Positions 21,580 to 32,074 of a stretch of 64,000 bases of DNA are shown one piece after another. The translations under genes and the position numbers were made by a program. Numbering within the stretch: position 1 is the stretch's first letter; every line of letters starts with the position of its first letter. Source of the DNA: Streptomyces sp. L2 (lineage in GTDB: Bacteria; Actinomycetota; Actinomycetes; Streptomycetales; Streptomycetaceae); NCBI RefSeq assembly GCF_004124325.1, contig NZ_QBDT01000001.1, forward strand, positions 6,944,001-7,008,000, written 5' to 3'. The notes under the pieces are model-generated. The model saw nothing but the letters and a program-made list of their open reading frames with translations, ran no database searches and was not told the origin of the DNA.

Positions 21580-22917
21580 TCACATGCCGTCCGGCCCCGG
21601 CTCCTTCTCCGAGACGAGCCGCGCCGTCGCCAAGGCGGTCGACGGGTCCCGGTCCGGGTCTCCCGCAGGGGCCCAGCGGCCGTTCTCGTCGCGGTACGGC
21701 CACCAGCGGCCGTCCTGTCCCAGGCGCAGCTGGGCCGGCTCTCCGGGCACGGTCCAGTGGTTGCCGTGCACCTGGAACGGCGGCCGCTCGTCCGCCTCCC
21801 AGGCCTCTTCCAGAGCCGCACGCGCGCGTGCCAGGGCGTCTCCCGTCACCTGCCACTCCTCGTCGAGCATCCCCAGGGCCGTCACGCCTCCCACCCGCCA
21901 GGCCCTGACGGCGACCGCCAGGCCTTCGCGGCCACGCCCCGACCCCTCGGCGAGCCGGTCGGCGACCGTATCGGGCGGCGCCCCGTCGGCGAGGCGCACG
22001 GCGTCCTGAGCCGCCGGCAACTCGGCCGGCGAGGGAGCCTCCGGAACCTGCCCGAACAGCCGGTACGCCTCTACGGTCGTCCGCCTGGCCAGGTGCTCCA
22101 ACGCCGCCGGGTCGACACCGGGCGCCGGCGGGGCCCCGGTGTCGAGGGACGGCGGCACACCGGGCGTGTCCGGCAGCGGGGGCAGGGCCGGCAGCGGCGG
22201 CAGGATGCCGGCCGCCGCCCAGGCCTCGGCCGCGTCCACGCCGTCGGCCTCCGTCTCTGCCCCCGTCTCCGTCTCGGCCCCTGTCCCCGTCCCCGTCTCT
22301 GTTGCGCTCTCCGACGGTGTCTTCCGGGGTGCTGTGCTGCGCACGTGCAGCTCCTGCAGGAACGTTCCCCTTTCCCGGCCGCGCATCAGCAGAAGCGCGA
22401 AAGGATCCTCGTCGAGCAGCCGCGCCACCTGGAGACACAGGGCGGCCGTGTGCCCGCAGTGGTCCCACGCGTCGCAGTCGCACTCCGGCTCCAGCTCACC
22501 GATCCCGGGCAGGAGGTCGACACCGCTCACCGCCGCGTCCTCGATGAGGTGCGGGGGCAGCTCCCGGTCGAGGAGCGCGGCCAGGTGCCCGGCCTGCTCC
22601 ACCGCATGGTCCAGAAAACGGACCCACTGCTCCTCCGACAGCTGCGGCACCAGGATGTCCGCGCGGTGAGCCGTGTTCCTGGCATCCCGCACCACGGCCG
22701 TGACGCGGCCCGGGCGTACCGTCACGGCGCCTACGGCACCCGCCCGCGCGAGCCTGCGCCCCGACTTCACGGCGGCCCCGTCCAGGGCGCCGTCCTCCAG
22801 CGCCCGCAGCCAGGCGAGCCCCCACCAGCTCTGCGCGAACGCGCGCCCACGCGCGGGCGGCAGAACGGGAAACGTGCACACCGGATCGCGGTCGTGCTCC
22901 TGCTGGTCGTGACTCAT
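21580..22917 (-). CDS. SWIM zinc-finger protein paired with SNF2 helicase
   Basis: The protein has 445 residues from ATG 22917 (MSHDQQEHDRD). The SWIM zinc finger CxCxnCxH is visible as ECDCDAWDHCGH near residue 149. Residues about 190-300 are a low-complexity Thr/Glu/Gly/Pro linker. The C-terminal part has conserved tryptophans (HGNHWTVPGEPAQLRLGQDG). The ATG overlaps the helicase stop codon (ATGA), so the two are co-expressed. This pairing recurs in actinobacteria. SWIM domains bind nucleic acid or protein, but the process is unknown. Confidence 0.88.
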   Translation of the reverse strand: MSHDQQEHDRDPVCTFPVLPPARGRAFAQSWWGLAWLRALEDGALDGAAVKSGRRLARAGAVGAVTVRPGRVTAVVRDARNTAHRADILVPQLSEEQWVRFLDHAVEQAGHLAALLDRELPPHLIEDAAVSGVDLLPGIGELEPECDCDAWDHCGHTAALCLQVARLLDEDPFALLLMRGRERGTFLQELHVRSTAPRKTPSESATETGTGTGAETETGAETEADGVDAAEAWAAAGILPPLPALPPLPDTPGVPPSLDTGAPPAPGVDPAALEHLARRTTVEAYRLFGQVPEAPSPAELPAAQDAVRLADGAPPDTVADRLAEGSGRGREGLAVAVRAWRVGGVTALGMLDEEWQVTGDALARARAALEEAWEADERPPFQVHGNHWTVPGEPAQLRLGQDGRWWPYRDENGRWAPAGDPDRDPSTALATARLVSEKEPGPDGM

Positions 22918-25790
22918 CGTGCCTCCCCGCGCAGTTCCACCAGTGCGGCCAGTTCCGCGTCCGTCAGTTCGGTCAGTTCTGCCGGACCGGTCCCGCCGGA
23001 GCCGAGCACCGCGTCCGCCAGCTCCCGCTTGCGTCCGAGCATCTCCGCGATGCGGTCCTCCACGGTGCCCTCGGCGATCAGCCGGTGCACCTGCACCGGG
23101 CGGGTCTGCCCGATGCGGTACGCGCGGTCCGTCGCCTGTGCCTCGACGGCCGGGTTCCACCAGCGGTCGTAGTGCACGACATGGTCGGCCCGGGTGAGAT
23201 TGAGCCCTGTCCCCGCCGCCTTCAGGCTCAGCAGGAACACGGGCGCGGCGCCGTCCTGGAACCGGCGTACCAGGGCCTCGCGCTCGGCGACCGGGGTGCC
23301 GCCGTGGAGCAGCTGCGAGGGCACCCCACGGGCCGTCAGATGCCGTTCCAGCAGGCGGGCCATCCGCACGTACTGCGTGAACACCAGCACGCCCGAGCCC
23401 TCCGCGAGGATCGTGCCGAGCAATTCGTCCAGCAGTTCCAGCTTCCCGGACCGTCCGCCGAGCACCGGATCGTCTTCCTTGAGGAACTGCGCCGGGTGAT
23501 TGCAGATCTGCTTGAGACCGGTCAGCAGCTTCACGATCAGGCCCCGTCGGGTCATGTCGTCGGTGTGCGAGATCCGGTCCAGCGTCTCGCGGACCAACGC
23601 CTCGTACAGTCCCGCCTGTTCGGGGGTGAGCGACACCGGGTGATCGGTCTCGGTCTTCGGTGGCAGTTCCGGCGCGATGCCCGGGTCCGACTTGCGGCGT
23701 CGCAGCAGGAACGGTCCCACGAGCCGGGCCAGTCGTTCGGCGGCGGCGGGATCCCGGGCGCCCTCGACGGGCTGCGCGTACCGTGCGCGGAAGCCGGCGA
23801 GGCGGCCCAGCAGTCCCGGTGTCGTCCAGTCCAGGATCGCCCACAACTCCGTCAGGTTGTTCTCCACCGGGGTGCCGGTGAGCGCCACGCGTGCGCGTGC
23901 GCCGAGGGAACGCAGCGCCCTCGCCGTCGCCGAGTACGGGTTCTTCACGTGCTGCGCCTCGTCGGCGACGACCATGCCCCACGGCACGCGGCCGAGCCGC
24001 TCGGCATCCAGGCGCATCGTGCCGTAGGTCGTCAGGACGAACTCCCCGTCGGCCGGGGTGCCGGCGTCGCGCCCGGACCCGTGGAACCGGCGCACCGGGA
24101 CGCCGGGAGCGAACCTCTCGATCTCACGCTGCCAGTTGCCGAGGAGGGACGCCGGACAGACCACGAGCGTGGGACCGGCCGTCGAGGCGTCGGCCTGCCG
24201 GTGCAGATGGAGAGCGATCAGCGTGACCGTCTTGCCCAGCCCCATGTCGTCGGCCAGGCAGCAGCCGAGCCCCAGGGCGGTCGTCCGGGCCAGCCAGCCG
24301 AGGCCGCGCAACTGGTAGTCCCGCAGTGTGGCGGCCAGCCCCGGTGGCTGCGTCACGGACTCCGCCGACTCCGGCTGGGCGAGCCGCTCCCGGAGCCGTG
24401 CGGCCCATCCCGTGGGCCGCACCGCGACGCGTCGGCCGTCGACCTCGGTGGAGCCCGTCAGAGCGGCTGCCAGTGCCTCCACCGGTGTGACGGAGCGGTG
24501 CTCCCGCGCGCGGGCGCGATGTGCCTCCCGCGGGTCGAGCAGCACCCATCCGTCGCGCAACCGCACGAGGGGGCGCTGGGCCTGCGCGAGCCGGTCGAGT
24601 TCCTCCCGGGTCAGCTCGTGGCCGTCGAGGGTGAAGCACCAGCGCAACGCCAGCCGGCTGTCGCTGGGGAGGAACGAGGGCAGGGCCGCCCCCTCCTTCC
24701 CGGTCGACGTCCCGTCCTCGGCCGGCCCGAAGGCTGCCTGAGTCGTGAGCCCGCGGGACAGCGCCGCGGGCCAGTGCACGTCGACCCCCGCGGCGTCCAG
24801 GGCCTGCCCTCCCGCGCCCAGCAGTTCGGTGACCTCGTCGTCGGCCAGGTCCAGGACGTCGGGGACGGCCGCGGACAGCAGCGGTGTCAGGGCCGGCCAG
24901 GCGCGGGCGGCCCGGCGCAGGGCCAGCAGCGTCCGTGTCCGCGCGTGCGCGCCGAACGCCTCCCGCGTGTGGGGGGAGTCGGCCCACAGGTCGGCGGCAT
25001 CCGCGAGGGCGGAGGATCCACTCGTGCCGTGCACCTGTGGGACCACTCGGAACCGCACGGCATCGGCGTCCGCGGCCTCGTGCAGTCCCTGCGCTTCGAC
25101 GCGCAGGGAGAGCCGTACGCCCGCCTCGTGGCACGCCGCGATGTCGTCGGCCCACGCGCGCAGTCCCGGCAGGGACCGCGGTTCGTGGGCGGCGTAGGCG
25201 GCGGTGCCCGTGACCATCGCCGCCGCGGAGGAGCGCGGTAGCGTGTCGGCGATCGCGTCCAGGAAGGCGCGGAGCAGCCGTTCCGGACGGGGCAGCCGGG
25301 GCGATGTGCCCGCGCCGAGCGGTACGGCGTGCGCCTGAGGCGGCATGGCGGCGGCGAGTTCCCGGACCAGTCCCCCGTCGCGCGCGGACAGCGGCCCCAC
25401 CCGCCAGGCGTCGTGATCACCGGGGGAGAGGCCGGGCAGCAGCAGGCCGCGCGCCAGGAAGTGCAGGGCCAGCTGACCGGCCGTCGCCCAGAAGGCGGTG
25501 GACGGGGGGCTCGCGGGATCGGTGCGCGCCCGGGTGAGCAGCGGCAGGGCAGTTCGCACCGGCAGGAGCAGCGCGGGCAGGGTCACCCGCTCGACAGCCG
25601 TCCCTCCCCGGACGGGCAGGATCACGTCAAGGTCCTCGTACGGCTCGTGCGCGGAAGCCGGAGGTTCCCCGCCGTCGGGCCGCCAGAAGGCCATCCGGCC
25701 CGCACGCGCGGGTTCGGACGGCAGGAACACGGTGCAGCAGTGGGTCAGTCGGGACAGCTCGGAGGATGGTGCCGTGGGAATCCTCTGCAC
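22914..25790 (-). CDS. SNF2/RapA-family helicase
   Basis: From GTG 25790 the protein has about 958 residues. A long N-terminal region (about 1-480, containing an SNF2-associated segment RLALRWCFTLDG) precedes the SNF2 ATPase. Motifs seen are DMGLGKTVTL near residue 510, VVADEAQHVKN near 607, ALTGTPVENNLTELW, VFTQYVRMARLLERHL, LLSLKAAGTGLNLT and DRAYRIGQTRPVQVHR near 890. This dsDNA-translocating family remodels protein-DNA complexes. The start is uncertain: GTG 25790 has GAGGAG 12 bases upstream and matches the family start VQRIPTAPSSEL, while another possible start lies at 25868. It is coupled to the SWIM gene. Confidence 0.92.
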   Translation of the reverse strand: MQRIPTAPSSELSRLTHCCTVFLPSEPARAGRMAFWRPDGGEPPASAHEPYEDLDVILPVRGGTAVERVTLPALLLPVRTALPLLTRARTDPASPPSTAFWATAGQLALHFLARGLLLPGLSPGDHDAWRVGPLSARDGGLVRELAAAMPPQAHAVPLGAGTSPRLPRPERLLRAFLDAIADTLPRSSAAAMVTGTAAYAAHEPRSLPGLRAWADDIAACHEAGVRLSLRVEAQGLHEAADADAVRFRVVPQVHGTSGSSALADAADLWADSPHTREAFGAHARTRTLLALRRAARAWPALTPLLSAAVPDVLDLADDEVTELLGAGGQALDAAGVDVHWPAALSRGLTTQAAFGPAEDGTSTGKEGAALPSFLPSDSRLALRWCFTLDGHELTREELDRLAQAQRPLVRLRDGWVLLDPREAHRARAREHRSVTPVEALAAALTGSTEVDGRRVAVRPTGWAARLRERLAQPESAESVTQPPGLAATLRDYQLRGLGWLARTTALGLGCCLADDMGLGKTVTLIALHLHRQADASTAGPTLVVCPASLLGNWQREIERFAPGVPVRRFHGSGRDAGTPADGEFVLTTYGTMRLDAERLGRVPWGMVVADEAQHVKNPYSATARALRSLGARARVALTGTPVENNLTELWAILDWTTPGLLGRLAGFRARYAQPVEGARDPAAAERLARLVGPFLLRRRKSDPGIAPELPPKTETDHPVSLTPEQAGLYEALVRETLDRISHTDDMTRRGLIVKLLTGLKQICNHPAQFLKEDDPVLGGRSGKLELLDELLGTILAEGSGVLVFTQYVRMARLLERHLTARGVPSQLLHGGTPVAEREALVRRFQDGAAPVFLLSLKAAGTGLNLTRADHVVHYDRWWNPAVEAQATDRAYRIGQTRPVQVHRLIAEGTVEDRIAEMLGRKRELADAVLGSGGTGPAELTELTDAELAALVELRGEAR

Positions 25791-26003
25791 AGCCGGTCTG
25801 CACTCCTCAAATTTGACTACCAGATGAGAGTCGCCGAGGCTACAGCACGACGGCCGTGCACCCCGCATGCTGGTCCGGTGACCCGTATCACTCCCGTACG
25901 GGTGGATCTCAGGGTCGTCTCAGGGTCCCGATGCGGAACCGTGTGGATCCGGAGCCCGTTTTCACAGCAGAGAGCGGCAGTGGCCGCGAAGGAGGCGACG
26001 CTC

Positions 26004-26186
26004 ATGTCGAAGAACGCGAAGATCGCCGCAGGAGGTGTGGCGGTCGGGCTCATCCTGCTGATATGGCTGCCCTGGTGGGTGGCGTTCCTGATCGTGGTAG
26101 GAGTCCCGGCGGCCGCGTACCTCACGCTGGATCCCTCCCAGCGGCGCAGGCTCCGTCGCGTTATGCGCAAGGAAATCGGTCGCTGA
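26004..26186 (+). CDS. Small membrane protein (60 aa)
   Basis: ATG 26004 is preceded by AAGGAGG at 25989-25995, a strong ribosome binding site. The product has one or two membrane segments (AAGGVAVGLILLIWLPWWVA and FLIVVGVPAAAYLTL) and a basic C-terminus (QRRRLRRVMRKEIGR). The upstream in-frame codons from 25329 are antisense to the helicase gene and not used. The function is unknown. Confidence 0.75.
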   Translation: MSKNAKIAAGGVAVGLILLIWLPWWVAFLIVVGVPAAAYLTLDPSQRRRLRRVMRKEIGR

Positions 26187-26302
26187 GGCTGAGGCTGAGG
26201 CTGAGGGCCGGCAGGCCGGCCCGGAGGCGCCTGCCACGGCCCGGCACGCGCTCCTGAGCCGTCCAGGACCGTGCGCCCCCGGGCGCGCCCGGTGCCCCGG
26301 GC

Positions 26303-27172
26303 TCAACTGGGCCGTACGGCCATCTTGTCGAGCGCCTCCAGCAGGCCGGGCAGCTCCGGTCCCCGGCCCACCGGCAGGACCTCGCCGGGCTGCTCGTCGA
26401 GCAGGACGAACGCGATGTCGTCCGTGCGGGCGACCATGGACCAGCCTGGGCCGTCGGCGCGCAGCGTGCGGGCGTCGCCGGGGGCGAACGACGAGCGCAC
26501 CCGGCCGAGCGGCGGCGGGGTGTCGACATAGCCCCGCGCCTCGGCGAGCACCCGGCGCACGCCGCTGCGCTGCCCCTTCGGAGCGTCCTCGCCGCCACCT
26601 GCCGGAGCCTCGGCCGCTCCGACTGCCTCGGTTGCCTCGGTTGACTTGGCGGGGTCGGCCGCTGCCGGGAAGTCGCCGTCCTTGATCTGCTCGCGCCACA
26701 CCGCCCACTGCAGCGCGATCTCGTCGGCACCGAGGCGCCGCTGTGCCGGACCCCAGGTGCCGGTGTCCGGAGGGGTCAGGGCGGGGCGGTCCGTGAGGTC
26801 CGGCCCGGGATCGTGCGGCGCCGGCACGCCGGGGGCGGCCACGGCGACCGCGAGCGGCCAGCCCGGCAGTGCGCCGACGACCGTGCGCTCGTCCGGCGAC
26901 AGTTCGTACTCCATGCCGCAGTCCCACGAGGCGATCGCCACCGCGACCAGCGAGACGTCGTCGATGACGACCGTCCAGCGGGCACCGTCCCCGTCCTGGC
27001 CCAGCACCAGCCCGTACCCGTCGGCGCGCGGCGCCAGCCCGAGGGCCGCGCAGGCCTCCGGATAGTCGTCGCCCAGCACGCTCGGAAACTGCGCCGGCGT
27101 CAGCAGCACCGCCGTGAGCACGTACAGCGCGTCGTCTGCGGCGGCGACGGGCTCATCGTCCGTCCCGGCCAT
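26303..27172 (-). CDS. Uncharacterised protein (289 aa)
   Basis: The start is ATG 27172 with GGAGG eight bases upstream. The N-terminal part (DDALYVLTAVLLTPAQFPSV, then DGARWTVVIDDVSLVAVAIA) has an alternating hydrophobic pattern. The middle is Ala/Glu/Gly-rich. The C-terminal portion (GPGWSMVARTDDIAFVLLDE) looks like a small beta domain. No signal peptide or membrane segment is seen. I do not recognise the family. Codon bias is normal for the region. Confidence 0.7.
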   Translation of the reverse strand: MAGTDDEPVAAADDALYVLTAVLLTPAQFPSVLGDDYPEACAALGLAPRADGYGLVLGQDGDGARWTVVIDDVSLVAVAIASWDCGMEYELSPDERTVVGALPGWPLAVAVAAPGVPAPHDPGPDLTDRPALTPPDTGTWGPAQRRLGADEIALQWAVWREQIKDGDFPAAADPAKSTEATEAVGAAEAPAGGGEDAPKGQRSGVRRVLAEARGYVDTPPPLGRVRSSFAPGDARTLRADGPGWSMVARTDDIAFVLLDEQPGEVLPVGRGPELPGLLEALDKMAVRPS

Positions 27173-27321
27173 CCCTGCCTCCAGTGGTTCGTCCGTCGGC
27201 GCGCACCCTAATGCGAGCGCAAGGCGCTTGTCACGACTGGTCACACCACGCGGAGCTGCAGGTTTCCACCTGGACGGGGGCGAATCGACCTCGGTGGAGG
27301 CTCCTCTCTCAGTCGGCTCTC

Positions 27322-27618
27322 TCAGGCGGCCGGCAGCCCGAGGAGATCCCGGGCCACCGCCCCGGGCGGCTCGTCGCGTTCACGCGCCAACGCGATCACG
27401 GCCCGGCACGCCAGTTCGTTCACGCCGAACGACAGCGCCTCCGGAGACACCCAGCCCGCCGCCTCGTCGATCCGGTCCTGGTCGTCCTCCGCGCAGGCTG
27501 CCACATAGACGGCCGCGGCCTCGAACAAGTTGTGCGCACGTCTCTCCCGAGCGCTCACCGACTCCGCACGCGTGGAGGCGCGCCACCGGGCGGCGTACTT
27601 GCGCATTGTGTCGAACAT
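27322..27618 (-). CDS. Small uncharacterised protein (98 aa)
   Basis: The start ATG 27618 gives MFDTMRKYAARWRASTRAES, mainly helical and charged, with VYVAACAEDDQDRIDEAAGW in the centre and ARERDEPPGAVARDLLGL near the C-terminus. ATG 27609 is an alternative. There are no membrane segments. The family is not recognised. Confidence 0.6.
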   Translation of the reverse strand: MFDTMRKYAARWRASTRAESVSARERRAHNLFEAAAVYVAACAEDDQDRIDEAAGWVSPEALSFGVNELACRAVIALARERDEPPGAVARDLLGLPAA

Positions 27619-27927
27619 ACTGACCACATTCCCCGTGGGAGAGCCCGGCACTGATCGCCCATCCACTTTTCTTTCACAGGGATTTGGCGATGTGGCGGCA
27701 GCGGCGGAACAGCGGGCCCCAGCGTCAATCGCCGCTCGCCCCCGACCCGGGTCGACACGCAAACGCTCACCGCGACGCTCGCGCCCACTGAGCATGCCGT
27801 TCGAATTCCGGAGCCCGCGGCCCAGGCTCACCACGCCACCCTTCAGTGCCGTCGGCAATGTCCCGCCACACGTACGCGCGCGGGCTGGACTCGGCGGCAG
27901 CCGGGCGGTACCGAGCGGCGTGGGCGG
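27619..27927. other. Intergenic region, nothing recognised
   Basis: A 309-bp stretch between the small gene start and the methyltransferase stop. It is slightly more AT-rich near 27660-27690. It probably holds the small gene's promoter, but no hexamers are convincing. Confidence 0.3.
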
Positions 27928-28527
27928 TCAGTCCTCACGTACCGCCAGTGCGAGGAACCGGGCGTCCTCGTCGACGTACAGCGTCAGGCGCCAGCCCGCG
28001 CCGGCCAGCAGCGGCCCGAGCCGGGGCTCGGCACGCAGGTCGTCCGGGGTGATCTGTCTCCCCTGACGTGCCGCCAGGGCGGCCCGGCCGATGGGGTGGA
28101 ACAGTGCGAGTGTGCCGCCCGGCCGCACCACCCGGGCCAGTTCCCGCAGGTTCTCGCCGGGCTGCGGCAGGTGCGCGATGAGGCCGGCCGCGAACACCGC
28201 GTCGAGGGACCGGGAGCGGAACGGCAGCGCGGCCACGTCCGCGAGCAGCAGGCGCCCCTCACGGTCCCGGCCCGCGCGTACGGCGGCCTGGAGCATCGCC
28301 GGGGTCAGATCGGCGCCCACCACTACTCCGCCGGCCCCCACCGCGGCGCGCAAAGGCGGCAGCGCCCGGCCCGTGCCGCAGCCCGCGTCGAGCACCCGGT
28401 CACCCGCGCGCAGCCCGAGGCAGGCCACCGCGGCGTCGTAGGCGGGCCCGTCGTCGGGGAACCGGGCGTCCCAGTCGGCCGCCCGGGCGGTGAAGAACTC
28501 CTGGACGTGCGTGTGGTCGTCGCTCAT
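27928..28527 (-). CDS. Class I SAM-dependent methyltransferase
   Basis: The protein has 199 residues from ATG 28527, with GAGGAA about 12 bases upstream. The SAM-binding motif I is VLDAGCGTGRALPPL. The motif II acidic residue is in VVVGADLTPAML, and the DAVFAAGLIAHLPQPGENL and VVRPGGTLALFHPIG blocks follow, as in UbiE/ArsM-like methyltransferases. The acceptor substrate cannot be inferred. It is monocistronic, divergent from the MHYT-conservon unit. Confidence 0.85.
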   Translation of the reverse strand: MSDDHTHVQEFFTARAADWDARFPDDGPAYDAAVACLGLRAGDRVLDAGCGTGRALPPLRAAVGAGGVVVGADLTPAMLQAAVRAGRDREGRLLLADVAALPFRSRSLDAVFAAGLIAHLPQPGENLRELARVVRPGGTLALFHPIGRAALAARQGRQITPDDLRAEPRLGPLLAGAGWRLTLYVDEDARFLALAVRED

Positions 28528-28678
28528 GACCGCATCATTCCTCACCGGTGAGAGGGACGTCCTTGTGCGCATGTTCGAGCGGGACGCGATCGTTCCGTCG
28601 CCTCTCTGTGTCAGATTCCAACACCTTTCGAAATGCGCCCCCTTTGTGCCCCCGTGCCCCGGCTAGCGTCCCGGGGCC

Positions 28679-29539
28679 ATGGGACACCTGGACCACGCCG
28701 CCTTCGGCTGGCTGACCCCCGTGCTGTCGTACGTGATGGCCTGCACGGGCGCCGCACTGGGACTGCGCTGCACCGTCCGCGCGCTCGGCGCCTCCGGACG
28801 CTCGCGCCGCAACTGGCTCGTCACCGCCGCCTCCGCGATCGGGACCGGCATCTGGACCATGCACTTCGTGGCCATGCTTGGCTTCCGCGTGAGCGGCACC
28901 GACGTCCGCTACGACGTACCGCTGACCATCCTCAGCCTGCTCGTCGCCATGGCCGTCGTCTGCGCCGGCGTGTTCGTCGTCGGCTACAGCCAGGACCGCA
29001 ACCGGGCGCTCGTCCTCGGTGGTCTCATCACCGGGCTCGGCGTCGCCAGCATGCACTACCTGGGCATGGTGGCGGTGCGGCTGCACGGCGACGTGACCTA
29101 CGACCCGGTCCTCGTCGGACTGTCGGTGCTGATCGCCGTGGTGGCCGCGACCGCGGCCCTGTGGGCGGGGCTCAACATCAGGTCCCCCCTCGCGGTCACC
29201 GTCGCCTCGCTCGTCATGGGCGCGGCCGTCAGCAGCATGCACTACACCGGCATGTTCGCGGTGAGCGTGCGCGTCACCCCGTCCGGCGAGGCCCTGCCCG
29301 GGGCCACGGCGATGCAATTCATCTTCCCCCTCGCCGTCGGCCTCGGGTCCTACCTGTTCATCACCTCCGCCTTCGTCGCCCTCTCGCCCACCACGGACGA
29401 GCGATCGGCGTCCGCCTCCGCACAGCGGCCCGTGCGGAACGCCGCCCATGAGCAGGCCTCCGCCTCACCTGCCCGGCCCGGCGCCGGAGCGTCCCCCGAC
29501 CCACGTACCGAGCGAGGAGGCCATGCGCCCACCCCGTGA
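28679..29539 (+). CDS. MHYT-domain integral membrane sensor
   Basis: The 286 residues carry seven predicted membrane helices with three MHYT-type motifs: MHFVAM at 61, MHYLGM at 125 and MHYTGM at 187. These motifs were proposed to bind a metal (copper) and sense O2, CO or NO. The cytoplasmic C-terminus (about 240-286) is Ser/Ala/Pro-rich and lacks any output domain, so output would need a partner. The 3' end overlaps the start of cvnA by 17 bp, suggesting that the partner is the conservon. Confidence 0.92.
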   Translation: MGHLDHAAFGWLTPVLSYVMACTGAALGLRCTVRALGASGRSRRNWLVTAASAIGTGIWTMHFVAMLGFRVSGTDVRYDVPLTILSLLVAMAVVCAGVFVVGYSQDRNRALVLGGLITGLGVASMHYLGMVAVRLHGDVTYDPVLVGLSVLIAVVAATAALWAGLNIRSPLAVTVASLVMGAAVSSMHYTGMFAVSVRVTPSGEALPGATAMQFIFPLAVGLGSYLFITSAFVALSPTTDERSASASAQRPVRNAAHEQASASPARPGAGASPDPRTERGGHAPTP

Positions 29540-32074
29540 CATACCGGCCACCGGCACCCGCGTGCCGCCGGCGCACCGCCGCGGCCGGCGCGCGCACGCC
29601 GGACCACCCGCGGACGAAGACATCCAGCGCACCCTCGGAACGCTGCCGGACGGCGCGCGCCCACGGTCGAGGCGGTGGCACACACGCCCCCGGACCGTGC
29701 GCGCCAAGGTCGTCTGCCTGCTCATGGTGCCCGTCGTCTCCCTCCTCGGCCTGTGGGGCTACGCCGCCGTCAGCACCGCACAGGACGTGGCCGGGCTGCG
29801 CGCGTCCCGGCGGGTCGACGCCGAACTGCGCACGCCACTGGCCGCAGCCGTCGCCGCGCTGCAGGCCGAGCGTGCCGATGCCGTGCGCCGGGCCACTGCC
29901 CGGGACGCCGACGGGACCAGTGACTACGAAGGGCTCGCCGCCCGCACCGACCGGGCGGTGGCCGCGCTGCGGCTCGGTGACGACGGCACCGTCGCCGACA
30001 GCCAGGAACTGCCCGCCCCCGTCTCGGGGCGCCTGAAGGCCTTCGTCACCGGTGCCGAGCGCCTCGGCGCGCTGCGGAAGGCCGTACTCGACCACACGGC
30101 AGGATGGGACACGGCCTACGCGCAGTACACCCGCACCATCGCGTCGGCGTTCGCCGTGGACGGCGCGCTCACCGGCATCCAGCAGGCCGACATCGGCTCC
30201 CACGCGCGCGTACTGCTCGAATTCTCCCGCGCGGAGGAGGCGTTGGCCCAGGAGGACGCCGTCCTCGGCGGCGCACGCCTGGCCCGAGGCCTCCAGGGCG
30301 AGCGGCTGCGGCTCTTCACCGGGGCCGTCTCCACCCGCCGCACCTTCACGGACACGGCTGTCGGCGACCTGCCGGGCCCCCAGCGGTCCGCGTGGCGCGA
30401 CCTCGCCCACAGCGGCGCCCTCCCCGCGCTGGACAGTGCGGAGGACCGGATCCTCGCCGCGCGGCCCGGCGCCGCCGCACTCGACGCGGTACCCGGTCCG
30501 GCCTGGAACACCGCCCACGCGCGCGTGACGGAATGCGGGCCATCGCGACCGGCACCGGCCGGGCCGTCGCGGGGAACTCGGACCCCGTCACGCGCGGGCT
30601 GCTCACCCCGGCCGGCGCCGCCGTACTCCTCGGGCTCGCCGCCGTCGCCGCGTCACTCGTCATCTCCGTACGCATCGGCCGCGGCCTCGTCGTCGAACTG
30701 GTTAACCTGCGCGACGACGCTCTGGAGATCGCCCGCCGCAAACTTCCCGAGGCGATGCGCAGGCTGCGTGCGGGCGAGGAGATCGACATCCAGGCCGAGG
30801 CGCCCTCAGGACCGCCCGCGGAGGACGAGACGGGCCAGGTGGCGGAGGCCCTCACCACCGTGCACCGGGCCGCCCTGCACGCCGCGGTCGAGCGCGCCGA
30901 ACTCGCCGGCGGCATCTCCGGAGTCTTCGTCAACCTGGCCCGGCGCAGCCAGATCCTGGTCCACCGCCAGCTCGGGCTGCTGGACCGCATGGAACGACGC
31001 TCGGACGACCCCAGCGAGCTGAGCGACCTCTTCCGGCTCGACCACCTCACCACCCGCATGCGACGCCACGCTGAGAGCCTGATCATCCTCTCCGGAGCGG
31101 CACCGGGCCGAGCCTGGCGCATGCCGGTGTCCCTGACGAACGTCGTCCGCGCCGCGGTGTCCGAGGTCGAGGACTACGCGCGCGTGGAGGTACGCCGCCT
31201 CCCCGAGGCGGCCGTCATCGGCACGGCGGTCGCCGACCTCACCCACCTGCTCGCCGAACTCGTCGAGAACGCCGCCCAGTTCTCCCCGCCGCACACGCGC
31301 GTGCGGGTCACCGGCGAACCCGTCGGCAACGGCTACGCCCTCGAAGTCGAGGACCGGGGCCTCGGCATGGGAGGCGAAGCCCTCGCCGAGGCCAACCGGC
31401 GCATCGAGCAGTCCGAGACCCTCGACCTGTTCGACAGCGACCGCCTCGGCCTCTTCGTGGTCAGCAGACTCGCCTCCCGGCACGGCATCAGGGTCCACCT
31501 GCGGACCTCTCCCTATGGCGGTACGACCGCCGTCGTCCTGCTCCCCACGGCGCTCCTGCACATCGCGCCGACGGAACGTTCATCCCCGGGCGGGGCACAG
31601 GCGCTGGCGGACCGGCACCGGGCGTACGCGCACGTGCCTCGTGCCACCCCGCCCGGGGACGCCATCCCCGCCCAGGGGCACCGTCCCGCCCTCGCGGTCA
31701 CCGCCCCCGCACCGCAGACGGAATCGCCGACCGCACCGCAGACGGGGCCGTCGACCGCCACGAACCAGCCGCCACCCCCGGGAGTCGCCACCTTGAGGCC
31801 GCATCGCCCACCGAACGACCCCGAACCACCCGACGGCCTGCCCCGCCGGGTACGCCAGGCGAGCCTCGCCCCACAACTCCGCCACCCGCCGGCCGACCAC
31901 CCGCCGGCCACTTCCGCTCCGGGCGCCGACGATCCGCGCACCCCCGAACTCGTACGGGACCGGATGGCCGCCTACCGAGACGGCTGGGCGCGCGGCGGCG
32001 GCAGGCGACCCGGCCGCGGCACCACCACGGGCCCGGAAGCGGGCAGCGACATCAGTGAAGGAGACGGCGCATGA
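29523..32074 (+). CDS. cvnA: Conservon sensor kinase-like CvnA (nitrate/nitrite sensor type), -1 frameshift
   Basis: ATG 29523 follows GCGAGGAGG. The order is a basic N-terminus, a first membrane helix (VVCLLMVPVVSLLGLWGYAA), an extracytoplasmic nitrate/nitrite-sensing-like helical domain, a second helix (AVLLGLAAVAASLVISV), a HAMP-like linker and a histidine-kinase ATPase. The N box is LAELVENAAQFSPPH and the G box EDRGLGMGGEAL. The tail (about 690-850) is Pro-rich and disordered. The frame shifts at 30530-30531. Frame one reads HARVTE and the other reads MRAIATGTGRAVAGNSDP. One added G gives VTGMRAIATG and an 850-residue protein. The gene overlaps the MHYT gene and, by ATGA, cvnB. Confidence 0.9.
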